NCBI RefSeq assembly: GCF_002803095.1
Contig: NZ_PGLR01000006.1
Location: forward strand, 62,001-126,000
Direction: 5' to 3'
DNA length: 64,000 nt
Source of the DNA: Pseudomonas sp. ZH-FAD
GTDB taxonomy: Bacteria > Pseudomonadota > Gammaproteobacteria > Pseudomonadales > Pseudomonadaceae
In this document: piece by piece, positions 36,673 through 46,746 of the stretch
Layout of the letters: each line of letters begins with the position of its first letter
How positions within the stretch are numbered: position 1 is the first letter of the stretch
Position numbers and translations under genes: made by a program
Notes under the pieces: generated by a model
What the model was told of the DNA's origin: nothing
What the model saw: the letters and a program-made list of their open reading frames with translations, nothing else
Database searches by the model: none

Positions 36673-37311
36673 ATGATCAACCTGATGATCGTCGACGATC
36701 ACACGATCATGCGAGAGGGCCTGAAACGGCTATTCGAACTGGACAAGGACATCCACATAGCCGACGAGGCCGCCAACGGTCTACAGGCCCTGGAGCGCCT
36801 GAGGGTGAAACATATAGACCTCCTGCTTCTGGATATCAGCATGCCCGGCCTCAGTGGCGAAGCTCTCATATCACGCGTTGTCCATCAGTACCCGCAGCTA
36901 CCCATTCTGGTCCTCAGCATGCACAGCGACCCCCATGTCGCCATGCGCGTGCTGCGCTCGGGTGCCACCGGCTACATGACCAAGACCCAATCCCCCGAGA
37001 CCCTGATCGCTGCGGTGAAGAAGGTCAGCACCGGCGCACGCTACATCGACCCGGAGCTGCTCGAACAGATCGCCCTCAACAGCCTCAAGCAGAACCCTCC
37101 ATCCGGCCTCGACAGCCTGACCAACCGAGAGTTCCAGATCATGCGACTGCTGGCAGACGGCCTTAGCGTCAACCAGATTGCCGAACAGTTGATGATCAGC
37201 AACAAGACCGTCAGCACGCATAAGATAAATCTGATGGAAAAGATGGGATTCTCAAGCAACGCGGACCTCATCAAGTTTGCCAGCAGGCTCAGCACATCCG
37301 AGCCTGACTGA
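36673..37311 (+). CDS. NarL/LuxR-type response regulator
   Basis: A 212-residue regulator. Receiver: DDH at residues 8-10, phosphoacceptor Asp54 in LLLDISMPGLSG, and Lys in YMTKTQS. The LuxR helix-turn-helix near residues 145-205 reads LTNREFQIMRLLADG and VNQIAEQLMISNKTVSTHK. It lies ten bases after its likely kinase and 187 bases before the first chemoreceptor gene on the same strand, so it may control that operon; this is inference. Confidence 0.92.
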   Translation: MINLMIVDDHTIMREGLKRLFELDKDIHIADEAANGLQALERLRVKHIDLLLLDISMPGLSGEALISRVVHQYPQLPILVLSMHSDPHVAMRVLRSGATGYMTKTQSPETLIAAVKKVSTGARYIDPELLEQIALNSLKQNPPSGLDSLTNREFQIMRLLADGLSVNQIAEQLMISNKTVSTHKINLMEKMGFSSNADLIKFASRLSTSEPD

Positions 37312-37498
37312 GGATTTCCCTAGTACAAACCGGGACAAATGCACGCGTAAATCCAGCACATTCCGATGCCCCCATCCCAAGTGCCTAATGCATCCTCGAC
37401 ATGTCGATGGAATGATGACAGGCACTCTGCAGGAACCTCCCTTCTAGCCTGGCAACTATTCCGCGATCACCTGACCCCAGCAGTCGCGGAGCCAAGAA

Positions 37499-38644
37499 GT
37501 GCGCGATCAGAACCTCCCCCTGGTTATCCCATCGCTAATGCTGCTGGCCGGCGTCGCGGCTGTTCTGCTGGTCGGCATTGGCTGGCTGAATACTGTTCCC
37601 GCGCTGGTTGGCCTCCTGGTAGTTGGCGGTGCACTGCTCTTTCAGCACCAACGACTCAAGTCATTGCCACCATCCGTCGACGCTCAGAGTTCTGATGAGC
37701 AACCTCTGCAGCGAGACGTGGAAGAGCTCTGCGAGCAGACCTTGCCGTTGTGGTCGCAGCAGATCCACTCCGCCCGCAGCCATACGGAAGAAGCCATCAG
37801 CGCGCTGAGCGAGCGCTTCGCCAACCTCGCGGTGCGTATTCAGCAGAGCCTGGGCAATGGCCCCGAACGCGAGGCCGGCAATCGCCTGGTCGCACTTCTG
37901 TCCACCAGCCAGCACGAACTGGACATGATCATCATGGCCCTGCGCGAGGCACTGGCCAGCAAGGAGTCGCTGCTCAAGGAGGTCATGGAGCTATCGAGCT
38001 TTACCGACCAACTGCAGGAGATGGCGCAAGACGTCGCCGACATCGCCAAGCAGACCAACCTGCTGGCGCTCAATGCCGCTATCGAGGCCGCGCGGGCAGG
38101 CGAGAGCGGTCGGGGCTTCGCCGTGGTCGCAGACGAAGTGCGCAAACTGTCCACCATGTCCGGCGACACCGGCCAGCGCATCGGCGAGACCGTGACCATC
38201 GTCAACAGCGCCATTCACAAGACCCTGAACATCTCCCGCGAATACGCCAAGACCGACGCCGTGACCCTGAACAACGCCAGCGAAGTGATCAAAGGCGTGA
38301 TCACCCGCTTCCACCAGAGTGCCGGCGGCATCGTCAGCCACAACGAAGCGATGCGCAGCCAGAGCGAGGCCGTCGCCCAGGACATAGCTGACGTGTTGGT
38401 ATCCCTGCAGTTCCAGGATCGCATCAGCCAGATGCTAGGGCATGTGAGCGGCGACATCGACAAGCTGTTCGAACACCTCCACACCCGCAACGAACAACTC
38501 CGACTCGGCCACCAACCTGCGCCCCTGGACGTCCCACGCTGGCTGGATGAGCTGGCGCAGACCTACACCATGCCCGAGCAACACGACATCCATCGGGGCG
38601 AGGCTCCCGGCAAGCGCAACGATTCCGAAATCACTTTCTTCTGA
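37499..38644 (+). CDS. Short membrane chemoreceptor-like protein
   Basis: A 381-residue MCP-family protein with no periplasmic sensor domain. Two adjacent helices (about 9-30 and 32-48) form a membrane hairpin. A cytoplasmic helical rod with the conserved signalling tip [20 protein letters not shown] (about 184-203) follows. It ends in the acidic-aromatic tail SEITFF, which might be a CheR-docking or other tether. There is no HAMP domain. Start is GTG at 37499 with GGAG seven bases upstream. It heads the chemotaxis operon; cheY follows by eight bases. Confidence 0.85.
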   Translation: MRDQNLPLVIPSLMLLAGVAAVLLVGIGWLNTVPALVGLLVVGGALLFQHQRLKSLPPSVDAQSSDEQPLQRDVEELCEQTLPLWSQQIHSARSHTEEAISALSERFANLAVRIQQSLGNGPEREAGNRLVALLSTSQHELDMIIMALREALASKESLLKEVMELSSFTDQLQEMAQDVADIAKQTNLLALNAAIEAARAGESGRGFAVVADEVRKLSTMSGDTGQRIGETVTIVNSAIHKTLNISREYAKTDAVTLNNASEVIKGVITRFHQSAGGIVSHNEAMRSQSEAVAQDIADVLVSLQFQDRISQMLGHVSGDIDKLFEHLHTRNEQLRLGHQPAPLDVPRWLDELAQTYTMPEQHDIHRGEAPGKRNDSEITFF

Positions 38645-38652
38645 GGTTCTCC

Positions 38653-39021
38653 ATGGGCAAGACCGTACTCATCGTCGACGACTCCGCCTCGATCCGGCAG
38701 GTCGTCAGCATTACGCTCAAGGGCGCGGGCTACGACGTCATCGAAGGCTGCGATGGCAAGGACGCCCTGACCAAACTGGACGGGCGCAAGGTGCACCTGA
38801 TCATCAGCGACGTGAACATGCCGAACATGGACGGCATCACCTTCCTCAAGAACGTCAAGCAACTGCCTGCGTACAAGTTCACCCCGGTGATCATGCTTAC
38901 CACCGAGGCCGGTGAAGCGAAGAAAGAGGAAGGTCGTGCAGCCGGCGCCAAGGCTTGGGTGGTCAAGCCTTTTCAACCGGCACAGATGCTCACGGCCGTC
39001 TCCAAGCTGATCCTGCCGTGA
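38653..39021 (+). CDS. cheY: Chemotaxis response regulator CheY
   Basis: A 122-residue single receiver domain starting MGKTVLIVDDSAS. Acidic DD at 9-10, phosphoacceptor Asp in IISDVNMPNMDG (about residue 53), Thr in LTTEAG and Lys in VVKPFQP are all conserved. It should be phosphorylated by the CheA encoded two genes downstream. Tight spacing to neighbours shows one operon. Confidence 0.94.
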   Translation: MGKTVLIVDDSASIRQVVSITLKGAGYDVIEGCDGKDALTKLDGRKVHLIISDVNMPNMDGITFLKNVKQLPAYKFTPVIMLTTEAGEAKKEEGRAAGAKAWVVKPFQPAQMLTAVSKLILP

Positions 39022-39031
39022 GCCCGCGGCC

Positions 39032-39343
39032 ATGAGCAGTGAAGGTCTGTACCGCATCCTACCGCTCGAGGGTGGCCTGACCATCTACAGCGCTGGTGAG
39101 AACATGGCCCTGCTGCTGCACGCCATGGCCCCCGACACCGAGCTGGAACTGGACTTGTCCGCCCTCGACGAAATCGACTGCTCCGGCCTGCAACTGCTGA
39201 TCATGGCGAAGCAGGAAGCCAACCGCATCGGTTGTGAACTGCGCCTCACCAACCATAGCCCGATGGTGATCGAAGCCCTCGAGCTCAGCGGCCTGGCCTC
39301 GTTCTTCGGCGACCCCATCCTGATTCAGCCGACGAGCGAGTAG
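39032..39343 (+). CDS. STAS-domain protein in chemotaxis operon
   Basis: A 103-residue STAS domain (SpoIIAA/anti-sigma antagonist fold). Strand LELDLSALDEIDCSGLQLL carries the Ser of the DxSG motif that is phosphorylated in classic members. STAS proteins of this type sit next to CheA in several gammaproteobacterial chemotaxis clusters; their role there is poorly defined. It lies between cheY and cheA with gaps of 10 and 5 bases. Confidence 0.85.
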   Translation: MSSEGLYRILPLEGGLTIYSAGENMALLLHAMAPDTELELDLSALDEIDCSGLQLLIMAKQEANRIGCELRLTNHSPMVIEALELSGLASFFGDPILIQPTSE

Positions 39344-39348
39344 CCCAC

Positions 39349-41520
39349 ATGGACATGGACGAGGTTCTGAAAGTCTTCATCGCCGAGAGTCAGGAGTTGC
39401 TACAGCAGATGGAAGAAGCGCTGCTGATGCTGGAGCATGCACCTGGCGACAGCGACACCATCAACGCAATCTTCCGCGCGGCGCATACCATCAAGGGATC
39501 GGCCGGCCTGTTCGGCCTCGACCTGATCGTGGCCTTCACCCATATCGCCGAAAGCGTACTCGACCGCGTGCGCAGCGGCGAGTTGCGTTTCGACGCTGAT
39601 CTGACAGCCTTGTTTCTGCAAGTCAGCGACCATCTCGGCCAACTGGTCAGGCTGGTCGATGAGGGTGCCGACCTGACCACCCTGCCAGACGAGATACAGC
39701 CGCTGCACGAACAGCTGAGCGAATGCCTGAGTCGCTATCTACCGACGCCCTCAAGCAGCCAGTCACAGCTTCGCGCCCCCGAACGCATCGAACGCGGTCA
39801 TGAGCATGGTCTGAGCGCCGATCACTGGCACCTGTCGCTGCGCTTCGGCCCGGATACCCTGCGCAACGGCATGGATCCGCTGGGACTGTTCCGCTACCTC
39901 AATACCTTTGGCCGCATCGTCAGCATCGTACCGGTGCTTGACCGCATGCCGACCGCAGCGGAAATGGATCCGGAAACCTGTTACCTGGGGTTCGAAGTCG
40001 CCTTTTTCAGCGACGCCGACAAAGCCACTATCGATGGTGCCTTCGAGTTCGTCCGCGAGGACAGCCTGATTCGCATCCTGCCGCCCCACAGCAAGTCCGA
40101 CGAATACCTCGAACTGATTCGCGCCCTGCCCGAAGAAGACATGCGCCTGGGCGAAATCCTCATGCGTTGCGGCACGCTGACCACCACCGAGCTGCAGGAG
40201 GTGTTGCACGCCCAGGTACGAAGCCAGCAACAGGACGACCCCCTGCCCATCGGCCAGGTGCTGATGGAGCAAAGCCTGGTGCAGCCGCCGGTGATCGCTG
40301 CCGCCCTGCAGAAGCAACAACAGGTCAAGGAAAACCGAAGCAACGAGAACAACCTGATACGCGTCGATGCCAGCAAGCTCGATCGTCTGATCGATCTGGT
40401 CGGCGAATTGATCATCGCCGGCGCCGGCGCTCAGATGACTGCCCAACGTTGTGGCCACAGTGAAATGCAGGAAGCCACCGAAGTGCTCTCACGCCTGGTC
40501 GAGGAAGTACGTGACTCCGCCTTGCCACTGCGCATGGTGCAGATCGGCGGCACCTTCAACCGCTTCCAGCGTGTGGTACGCGATGTCTCGCGAGAAATCG
40601 GCAAGGACATCGCCCTTTCCATCAGCGGCGGCGAGACCGAGCTGGACAAAACCGTGGTCGAGCGCATCACCGACCCGCTGACGCACCTGGTGCGCAACGC
40701 CATGGATCATGGCATCGAATCGGCCGAGACACGCCTGGCGCAGGGCAAGACGGCCCAGGGCAGAGTCTGGCTCAACGCCTTCCACGATGCCGGCAGCATC
40801 ATCATCGAGGTCGGCGACGACGGTGGCGGTCTCGATCCACAGCGCATCCTGGCCAAAGCTCGCGAGCGCGGCATGCTCAGCGATGGGCAGCAGCTGTCCG
40901 ACAAGGACATCTTCAACCTGATCTTCGAGCCCGGTTTCTCCACCGCCGAACAGGTCAGCAACCTCTCGGGCCGTGGTGTCGGCATGGATGTCGTCAAGCG
41001 CAACATCACTGCCCTGCGCGGCACCATCGAACTCAACAGCACACCGGGCCAAGGCACCAGCGTACGCATTCGCCTGCCGCTGACACTGGCCATCATCGAT
41101 GGCTTCCTGGTCAGCGTCGGTCAGGCCAGCTACGTGATTCCGCTGGAGCTGGTCGAGGAGTGCATCGAGCTGAACGGCGACGCCGTGCTTCAGCGCGGCC
41201 ACCTGGAGCTGCGCGGCCAAATGCTGCCAGTCGTGCATCTGCGCGAGCTGTTCGAAGACGACAGCCCACGCCCACGTCGCGAAAACGTGGTGGTGGTGCA
41301 GCAAGCAGGATTACGCGCTGGCTTGGTGGTAGATCAGTTGCTCGGTGAGTTCCAGACCGTGATCAAGCCGTTGGGCAAGGTGTTTTCCGCCAGTTCGGGC
41401 CTCGGTGGATTCACCATTCTCGGCGATGGGATGGTGGCTCTGATCCTCGATATCCCCAACCTGCTCAGTCAGCTCACTCGCACCCCGGAAAGCCCGCAGC
41501 GGGCGAGGATCGAAGCATGA
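39349..41520 (+). CDS. cheA: Chemotaxis histidine kinase CheA
   Basis: A 723-residue CheA. The Hpt (P1) domain has phospho-His46 in FRAAHTIKGSAGL. A divergent P2-like region spans about 140-320, followed by the P3 dimer helix after IRVDASKLDRLIDLVGELI. The P4 kinase has DPLTHLVRNAMDHGIE (N box), DDGGGLD and GRGVGMDVV. The CheW-like P5 domain ends the protein. The middle region differs from E. coli P2. The stop overlaps the cheW start (ATGA). Confidence 0.95.
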   Translation: MDMDEVLKVFIAESQELLQQMEEALLMLEHAPGDSDTINAIFRAAHTIKGSAGLFGLDLIVAFTHIAESVLDRVRSGELRFDADLTALFLQVSDHLGQLVRLVDEGADLTTLPDEIQPLHEQLSECLSRYLPTPSSSQSQLRAPERIERGHEHGLSADHWHLSLRFGPDTLRNGMDPLGLFRYLNTFGRIVSIVPVLDRMPTAAEMDPETCYLGFEVAFFSDADKATIDGAFEFVREDSLIRILPPHSKSDEYLELIRALPEEDMRLGEILMRCGTLTTTELQEVLHAQVRSQQQDDPLPIGQVLMEQSLVQPPVIAAALQKQQQVKENRSNENNLIRVDASKLDRLIDLVGELIIAGAGAQMTAQRCGHSEMQEATEVLSRLVEEVRDSALPLRMVQIGGTFNRFQRVVRDVSREIGKDIALSISGGETELDKTVVERITDPLTHLVRNAMDHGIESAETRLAQGKTAQGRVWLNAFHDAGSIIIEVGDDGGGLDPQRILAKARERGMLSDGQQLSDKDIFNLIFEPGFSTAEQVSNLSGRGVGMDVVKRNITALRGTIELNSTPGQGTSVRIRLPLTLAIIDGFLVSVGQASYVIPLELVEECIELNGDAVLQRGHLELRGQMLPVVHLRELFEDDSPRPRRENVVVVQQAGLRAGLVVDQLLGEFQTVIKPLGKVFSASSGLGGFTILGDGMVALILDIPNLLSQLTRTPESPQRARIEA

Positions 41521-42014
41521 ATGAAGTCGCCCTCGAGACGGAAAAATCAACCCAGCAGTACCTGACGTTCACGCTCACCGGGGAACACTATGCGGTCGAC
41601 TCGCTGAACGTCAGAGAAATCCTCGAATACACCCGTTTCACTCCGGTACCGCGCATGCCTGCGGCAGTGCGCGGCGCCATCAACCTGCGCGGCTCGGTGG
41701 TACCGGTGATCGACCTGCAAGCACGCTTCGGTGGCCCACGCACCGAACTGAACAAACGCACCTGCATCGTCATCCTCGATGTGCCCGACGAGGATCGCCA
41801 GCAATCGCTGGGCGTACTGGTCGACGCGGTCAATGCAGTTCGAGAAATCGAAAAAACGGAAATTCAGCCAGCGCCGGCCTTCGGCAGCCACCTACGTAGC
41901 GAATTCATCACCGGCGTCATTCGCCTGGGTGACCGTTTCATCACGCTTCTGGCGCTCGATCAGGTTCTCGACCTGGAAGCGCTCGGCAAACCAGCCACCT
42001 GCGATGGTGGCTAG
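41517..42014 (+). CDS. cheW: Chemotaxis adaptor CheW, first copy
   Basis: A 165-residue Che[39 protein letters not shown] and [16 protein letters not shown] are the standard strand sequences that link CheA to receptors. It overlaps cheA by four bases. A second, different CheW follows the receptor at 42065, so the array of this system has two adaptors. Confidence 0.95.
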   Translation: MNEVALETEKSTQQYLTFTLTGEHYAVDSLNVREILEYTRFTPVPRMPAAVRGAINLRGSVVPVIDLQARFGGPRTELNKRTCIVILDVPDEDRQQSLGVLVDAVNAVREIEKTEIQPAPAFGSHLRSEFITGVIRLGDRFITLLALDQVLDLEALGKPATCDGG

Positions 42015-42064
42015 CCTCCCGACTCCGGTCTCACCTGCGACTACCCCAGCAAAGGATCTTCACC

Positions 42065-43717
42065 ATGCTCAGCAAATTCAAGATCGGTACCAGGCTCATC
42101 ATCGCTTTCATTCTGGTCGCCAGTATCAGTGCCATAGTCGGTCTGGTCGGGCTCTCGAATAGCTCGGTACTCAACGAGCTTTCAGACGCACTCTACGATC
42201 GAGAACTAATGGGGCTTTCCAAAATCAAGGAAGCCAACATCAACATCATCTACATCGGTCGGGCGCGCTCCAATTTCCTGCTCGCCACCAGCCAGCAGGA
42301 TCGCGAACGCATCCTGGAAGACATCGAGCAATACAGTCAGGCCGCCAAACAGAACATCGATGATGCGCGCGTGCTGTTCTACAACGAAAGCTCCCTGGCG
42401 ATGTTCCGTGAGATCGATGCGATCTGGGTCGAGTACCAACGCAGCATGGCTCAGGCACTCGCTACCGCAGCCGCACAGGATCTGTATGACGAGAACCTGG
42501 AGCTGCAACGGCAACTCGGCCTGGTTCGGGAGAAAGGCGACAGGCTCGACCAGATCATCAGCGAGCTGTCTAAGGACAAGGAGAACAATGCCAAGCAGGC
42601 CAACCAAGAAGCCAACGCGCTCTATGTCAGCAGCCGCAACATCATGATCGGTGTGATTTTCGGTGGCGTGCTATTCGGTATCGGCCTGGGTCTGCTGATC
42701 AGCCGCAGCATCACGCGTCCGCTGAATCAGGCGGTGGATGCTGCCAACCGCCTGGCTGACGGTGATCTCGGTGTGCGCCTGAACAGTGATGCCCGCGACG
42801 AAACCGGCCAACTGCTGGCGGCAATGGGTAACATGAGCGAGAAACTCACCCAGATCATCTCTGAAGTACGCGGCTCTGCCGACTCGCTGTCCAGTGCCTC
42901 CGAGGAAATATCCTCCACGGCGCAGAGCATGAGCCAGGCGGCCTCCGAGCAAGCGGCCTCGGTAGAGGAAACCAGTGCCTCGATGGAGCAGATGTCGGCC
43001 TCCATCTCGCAGAACACCGAAAACGCCAAAGTCACCGACGGCATGGCCAGCAAGGCCTCCAACGAGGCCAGCGAGGGTGGTCAGGCCGTGAAGGACACCG
43101 TCAGTGCGATGAAGACCATCGCCGACAAGATCGGCATCGTCGACGACATCGCCTATCAGACCAACCTGCTGGCACTCAACGCCGCCATCGAGGCCGCCCG
43201 CGCCGGCGAGCATGGCAAGGGCTTCGCCGTAGTGGCCGCCGAAGTTCGCAAGCTGGCCGAGCGCAGCCAGGTAGCAGCGCAGGAAATCGGCGAAGTGGCG
43301 AAGAACAGCGTGGCCTTGGCCGAACGTGCCGGTAGCCTGCTCGATGAAATCGTGCCATCTATCACCAAGACCTCTGACCTGGTGCAGGAAATCGCGGCAG
43401 CATCGGAAGAGCAAAGCAGTGGTGTCAACCAGATCAGCACGGCGATGAACCAGCTCAGCGACCTGACCCAGCAGAATGCCTCCGCCTCCGAAGAGCTGGC
43501 TGCCACAGCCGAGGAAATGAGTGGCCAGGCCGAACAGCTGCAGCAGCTGATGGACTTCTTCCGTCTCGGTGGTGCCGACCGCGGTGCTAGCCCGGCACGC
43601 AGCAAGGCCCAGCAGCGCAGCAACAGCAAACTTCGTGCGCCGCGCGAAGAAGAAGAAAGTGCCGCGCCCAGCATGGCGGCGAGCCTGCCTGCCGGATACG
43701 TACGCTTTCAGGAGTAG
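42065..43717 (+). CDS. Methyl-accepting chemotaxis protein (4HB_MCP type)
   Basis: A 550-residue transmembrane receptor. Helix 1 lies near residues 10-32, then a periplasmic four-helix-bundle sensor (about 35-190), helix 2 (about 195-215), a HAMP domain (about 215-268) and a cytoplasmic rod. The tip [20 protein letters not shown] lies near residue 365. The tail is rich in Ser, Arg and Ala and ends AGYVRFQE, without an NWETF-type CheR pentapeptide. It is flanked by two cheW genes, so it is the likely dedicated receptor of this operon. The ligand is unknown. Confidence 0.93.
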   Translation: MLSKFKIGTRLIIAFILVASISAIVGLVGLSNSSVLNELSDALYDRELMGLSKIKEANINIIYIGRARSNFLLATSQQDRERILEDIEQYSQAAKQNIDDARVLFYNESSLAMFREIDAIWVEYQRSMAQALATAAAQDLYDENLELQRQLGLVREKGDRLDQIISELSKDKENNAKQANQEANALYVSSRNIMIGVIFGGVLFGIGLGLLISRSITRPLNQAVDAANRLADGDLGVRLNSDARDETGQLLAAMGNMSEKLTQIISEVRGSADSLSSASEEISSTAQSMSQAASEQAASVEETSASMEQMSASISQNTENAKVTDGMASKASNEASEGGQAVKDTVSAMKTIADKIGIVDDIAYQTNLLALNAAIEAARAGEHGKGFAVVAAEVRKLAERSQVAAQEIGEVAKNSVALAERAGSLLDEIVPSITKTSDLVQEIAAASEEQSSGVNQISTAMNQLSDLTQQNASASEELAATAEEMSGQAEQLQQLMDFFRLGGADRGASPARSKAQQRSNSKLRAPREEEESAAPSMAASLPAGYVRFQE

Positions 43718-43721
43718 GTCG

Positions 43722-44249
43722 ATGAGCGCCAGCCCCAGATTGCTAGCCGGCGCTATTGCGCCGGCCGGGCAGTACCTGACCTTCACCCTGGCCAGGGAAA
43801 TTTTCGCCGTGGAAATCCAGGTCGTGCGGGAGATCATCGAGTACGGCAAGTTGACCGGCGTGCCGATGCTGCCGCCGAGCATCCTCGGCGTCATCAACCT
43901 GCGTGGCGCCGTGGTGCCGGTCATCGACCTGGGCGTGCGCTTCGGCGGCTCGGCCACGATCATCGGCCCACGCACCTGCATCGTGATTCTGGAGATCGCT
44001 CAACATGACGGTATCCAGGTGATCGGCATGGTGGTCGATGCCGTCAACGAAGTGCGCGAACTCGCCGCTGGAGAAATCGAACCGTCACCGAGTTTCGGCA
44101 GCCACGTCCGCGCCGATTTCATTCTCGGCATGGGCAAGCTGGACGAACGCCTGGTGGTCATGCTCGACGTCAGCCGGGTGATTTCAGCAGAAGACCGCGA
44201 GCTGCTCGGGCAGGCCCAGAATCTGGCGCACGAATCGAGAACGGGCTGA
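43722..44249 (+). CDS. cheW: Chemotaxis adaptor CheW, second copy
   Basis: A 175-residue CheW paralogue beginning MSASPRLLAGAIAPAG, then QYLTFTLAREIFAVEIQVV and GVINLRGAVVPVIDLGVRFG. The start at 43722 follows the receptor stop by four bases and uses AGGAG that overlaps the receptor's end; a longer frame inside the receptor is not real. Its N-terminal extension and divergent surface from the first CheW suggest distinct partners, perhaps receptor versus CheA binding. Confidence 0.93.
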   Translation: MSASPRLLAGAIAPAGQYLTFTLAREIFAVEIQVVREIIEYGKLTGVPMLPPSILGVINLRGAVVPVIDLGVRFGGSATIIGPRTCIVILEIAQHDGIQVIGMVVDAVNEVRELAAGEIEPSPSFGSHVRADFILGMGKLDERLVVMLDVSRVISAEDRELLGQAQNLAHESRTG

Positions 44250-44250
44250 T

Positions 44251-45072
44251 ATGCACACCAGCGCACCCACCGCCCTCACCGATCTGGAGTTCGGCCAGTT
44301 TCGCCGTCTACTCCACGACATCGCCGGCATTCACCTCTCCGACGCCAAGAAACCACTGGTAGCTGGCCGCCTCAACAAGCGCCTGCGCAACTTCGCCATG
44401 GCCAGCTATGGCGAATACTTCAAATGCCTGGGCAAGGATGCGCAGGAACTGCAGATCTGTATCGATCTACTCACCACCAACGAGACCTACTTCTTCCGTG
44501 AACCGAAGCACTTCGACTTCCTCCGCGAATGCCTGAGAAAACCCGGCGGGGTGCCCTCGGGACGCCCCTTGCGCATCTGGAGCGGCGCCTGCTCCAGCGG
44601 CGAGGAACCCTACACAATCGCCTTGCTACTGGCCGACATTCTTGGCGAACGCCCCTGGGAAATACTCGCCTCAGACATCAGTCATCGGGTGTTGGAGCGC
44701 GCCCGCACCGGCGTCTATGCATTGGAAGATCGTGACGACATTCCCCGTCATCTGCTGGTCAAGCATTGCCTGCGTGGGGTAGGCGAGAACGAAGGGCGGA
44801 TGATGATCACACCGGCTTTGCGTCAGCGGGTGCGCTTCACTCAGATCAACCTGAACACCGCACTGCCGGACGTCGGGCAATTCGACACGATATTCCTGCG
44901 CAACGTGATGATCTATTTCGACGCAGAAACGAAACGCCGCGTGGTCACCCGCCTGCTCAAACATCTGCGCCCTGGCGGCTACTTCATCATCAGTCACTCG
45001 GAAAGCCTCAACGGCGTGAACGACACACTCAAGGTCATCAAACCTTCGATCTATCGCAATCCCGATGACTAA
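44251..45072 (+). CDS. cheR: Chemoreceptor methyltransferase CheR
   Basis: A 273-residue SAM-dependent glutamate methylase. The N-terminal helical domain (GIHLSDAKKPLVAGRLNKRL) is followed by TTNETYFFREPKHF and the SAM site IWSGACSSGEEPYTIA (about 110-125). FLRNVMIYFD and the LRPGGYFIISHSESL end motif are also present. It methylates receptor glutamates for adaptation. It starts one base after the cheW stop and overlaps cheD by eight. Confidence 0.95.
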   Translation: MHTSAPTALTDLEFGQFRRLLHDIAGIHLSDAKKPLVAGRLNKRLRNFAMASYGEYFKCLGKDAQELQICIDLLTTNETYFFREPKHFDFLRECLRKPGGVPSGRPLRIWSGACSSGEEPYTIALLLADILGERPWEILASDISHRVLERARTGVYALEDRDDIPRHLLVKHCLRGVGENEGRMMITPALRQRVRFTQINLNTALPDVGQFDTIFLRNVMIYFDAETKRRVVTRLLKHLRPGGYFIISHSESLNGVNDTLKVIKPSIYRNPDD

Positions 45073-45580
45073 CCCACCCAGCATCACCGAAGTCTACCTA
45101 CAGCCAGGCGACTACCACTTTGGCGGAACCTACACCCGGATTCGTACACTGCTCGGCTCTTGTGTCTCGCTGGTGTTGTGGCACCCTCGCGCGCGCCTCG
45201 GCGGCATGTGTCATTACATGCTGCCCAGTCGCGGGCGCGCGAGCGCGCTTCCAGATGGCCGCTACGGTGACGAAGCGATGCGCCTGTTGAGCGAGGCCGT
45301 GGCATCGAGCGGTACCCGCGTGTCCGATTACCAGGTTCGGATCTTCGGCGGGGGGCACATGTTTCCATCCATCGCCTCTAGCAGACAACAACACATAGGC
45401 CTGCAAAATGTCGAAATGGCCAGGCGCCTGGTTGCCGAGCAGGGACTCATCTGCCATGGAGAGCATGTAGGCGGCGTCGGATATCGGAACCTCATATTCG
45501 ACATATGGAGCGGCCAGCTAGCCCTTAAACAGTCGGCACCGCCGCCGATCCATGGCCGTTCTGGAGTACGCCCCAAATGA
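45065..45580 (+). CDS. cheD: Chemoreceptor glutamine deamidase CheD
   Basis: A 171-residue CheD. The catalytic Cys lies in [13 protein letters not shown], the His in GGMCHYMLP, and FGGGHMF with the [15 protein letters not shown] C-terminus ([12 protein letters not shown]) matches the family. It deamidates receptor glutamines so that they become methylation sites. It overlaps cheR before it and cheB after it. Confidence 0.94.
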   Translation: MTNPPSITEVYLQPGDYHFGGTYTRIRTLLGSCVSLVLWHPRARLGGMCHYMLPSRGRASALPDGRYGDEAMRLLSEAVASSGTRVSDYQVRIFGGGHMFPSIASSRQQHIGLQNVEMARRLVAEQGLICHGEHVGGVGYRNLIFDIWSGQLALKQSAPPPIHGRSGVRPK

Positions 45581-46632
45581 AACCCATCAAAGTCATGATC
45601 GTCGACGACTCTGCCGTCGTGCGCCAGGTCCTGGCATCTGTATTGGCCGCCGACCCAGCCATCGAGGTGCTAGGCACCGCTGCCGACCCGCTGTTCGCCC
45701 TGAGCAAGATGGAGCGCGAGTGGCCGGACGTGATCGTCCTCGACGTGGAAATGCCGCGCATGGACGGCATCACCTTTCTCAAGAAACTCATGGCCGAGCG
45801 CCCCACGCCGGTGGTCATCTGCTCGACGCTGACCGAGAAAGGCGCCAGCACCACCATGCAGGCCCTCGCTGCCGGCGCCGTGAGCATCGTCACCAAACCG
45901 CAGGTCAACCTGAGCAAATTTCTGGTCAATGCCAGCGATGACCTGCTCGGCGCCGTGAAAGCAGCCGCCCGCGCCAACATGCGCCAGCTGGCCAAGAGCA
46001 AAGCCCCGGTACAACCCAAGCTGGGCGCCGACGCCGTGATCCCCGCCGGCCAGCCGGCCATGGCTCATACCACCGAACGCGTGGTGGCCATCGGCACCTC
46101 CACCGGTGGTACTCAGGCCCTGGAACATATCCTCACCGCACTGCCACGGGTTTGCCCTGGCATCATCATCGTCCAGCACATGCCCGAACGCTTTACCGCA
46201 GCCTTCGCCGAACGCCTCAACGGCCTGTGCCAGATCGAAGTGCTGGAAGCACGCCACGGCGACCGCGTCATGCCCGGTCGCGCCCTGATCGCCCCCGGCG
46301 GCCGCCATATGCTGCTCAAGCGCAGTGGCGCGCAGTATATGGTGGAGGTGGTCGACGGCCCGCCCGTCAGCCGGCACAAACCTTCGGTGGACGTGTTGTT
46401 TCGCTCCACCGCCCGCGCTGCCGGGGCCAACGCCACCGGCATCATCATGACCGGTATGGGCGACGACGGTGCCCGTGGTCTGCGCGAGATGTATGAGGCC
46501 GGCGCGCAGACCTTGGGCCAGGACGAAGCCAGCTGCGTGGTCTACGGCATGCCCAAGGAAGCGAAGAAACTCGGCGCGGTTGGACGCGAGATTCCGCTGG
46601 AGCAGATTCCCGCGCAGATCCTGCGCAGCTAG
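45577..46632 (+). CDS. cheB: Chemoreceptor methylesterase/deamidase CheB
   Basis: A 351-residue CheB with an N-terminal receiver (DDS at 10-12, phosphoacceptor Asp56 in [12 protein letters not shown]) and a C-terminal esterase domain. The catalytic residues are Ser in [11 protein letters not shown], His in VQHMPERF and Asp in [11 protein letters not shown]. It removes receptor methyl groups and is activated by CheA phosphorylation. It overlaps cheD by four bases and is the last gene of the chemotaxis operon. Confidence 0.96.
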   Translation: MKPIKVMIVDDSAVVRQVLASVLAADPAIEVLGTAADPLFALSKMEREWPDVIVLDVEMPRMDGITFLKKLMAERPTPVVICSTLTEKGASTTMQALAAGAVSIVTKPQVNLSKFLVNASDDLLGAVKAAARANMRQLAKSKAPVQPKLGADAVIPAGQPAMAHTTERVVAIGTSTGGTQALEHILTALPRVCPGIIIVQHMPERFTAAFAERLNGLCQIEVLEARHGDRVMPGRALIAPGGRHMLLKRSGAQYMVEVVDGPPVSRHKPSVDVLFRSTARAAGANATGIIMTGMGDDGARGLREMYEAGAQTLGQDEASCVVYGMPKEAKKLGAVGREIPLEQIPAQILRS

Positions 46633-46746
46633 ATCAACGCTGCGCGTGGCCATCGAGCACTGGTCGCTCGACAAACACGTCCGTTATGATCGTCGAGCTG
46701 CCCTGGAGCAGCCCTCACCGACTGCCACGGCTAGCAAGTACCCACC

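Noticed and set aside
37312..37498. Possible sigma-28 or sigma-54 promoter before the chemotaxis operon
   Set aside because: I looked for GCCGATAA-type and GG-N10-GC elements; the nearest match (GGCAC near 37422) has the wrong spacing.
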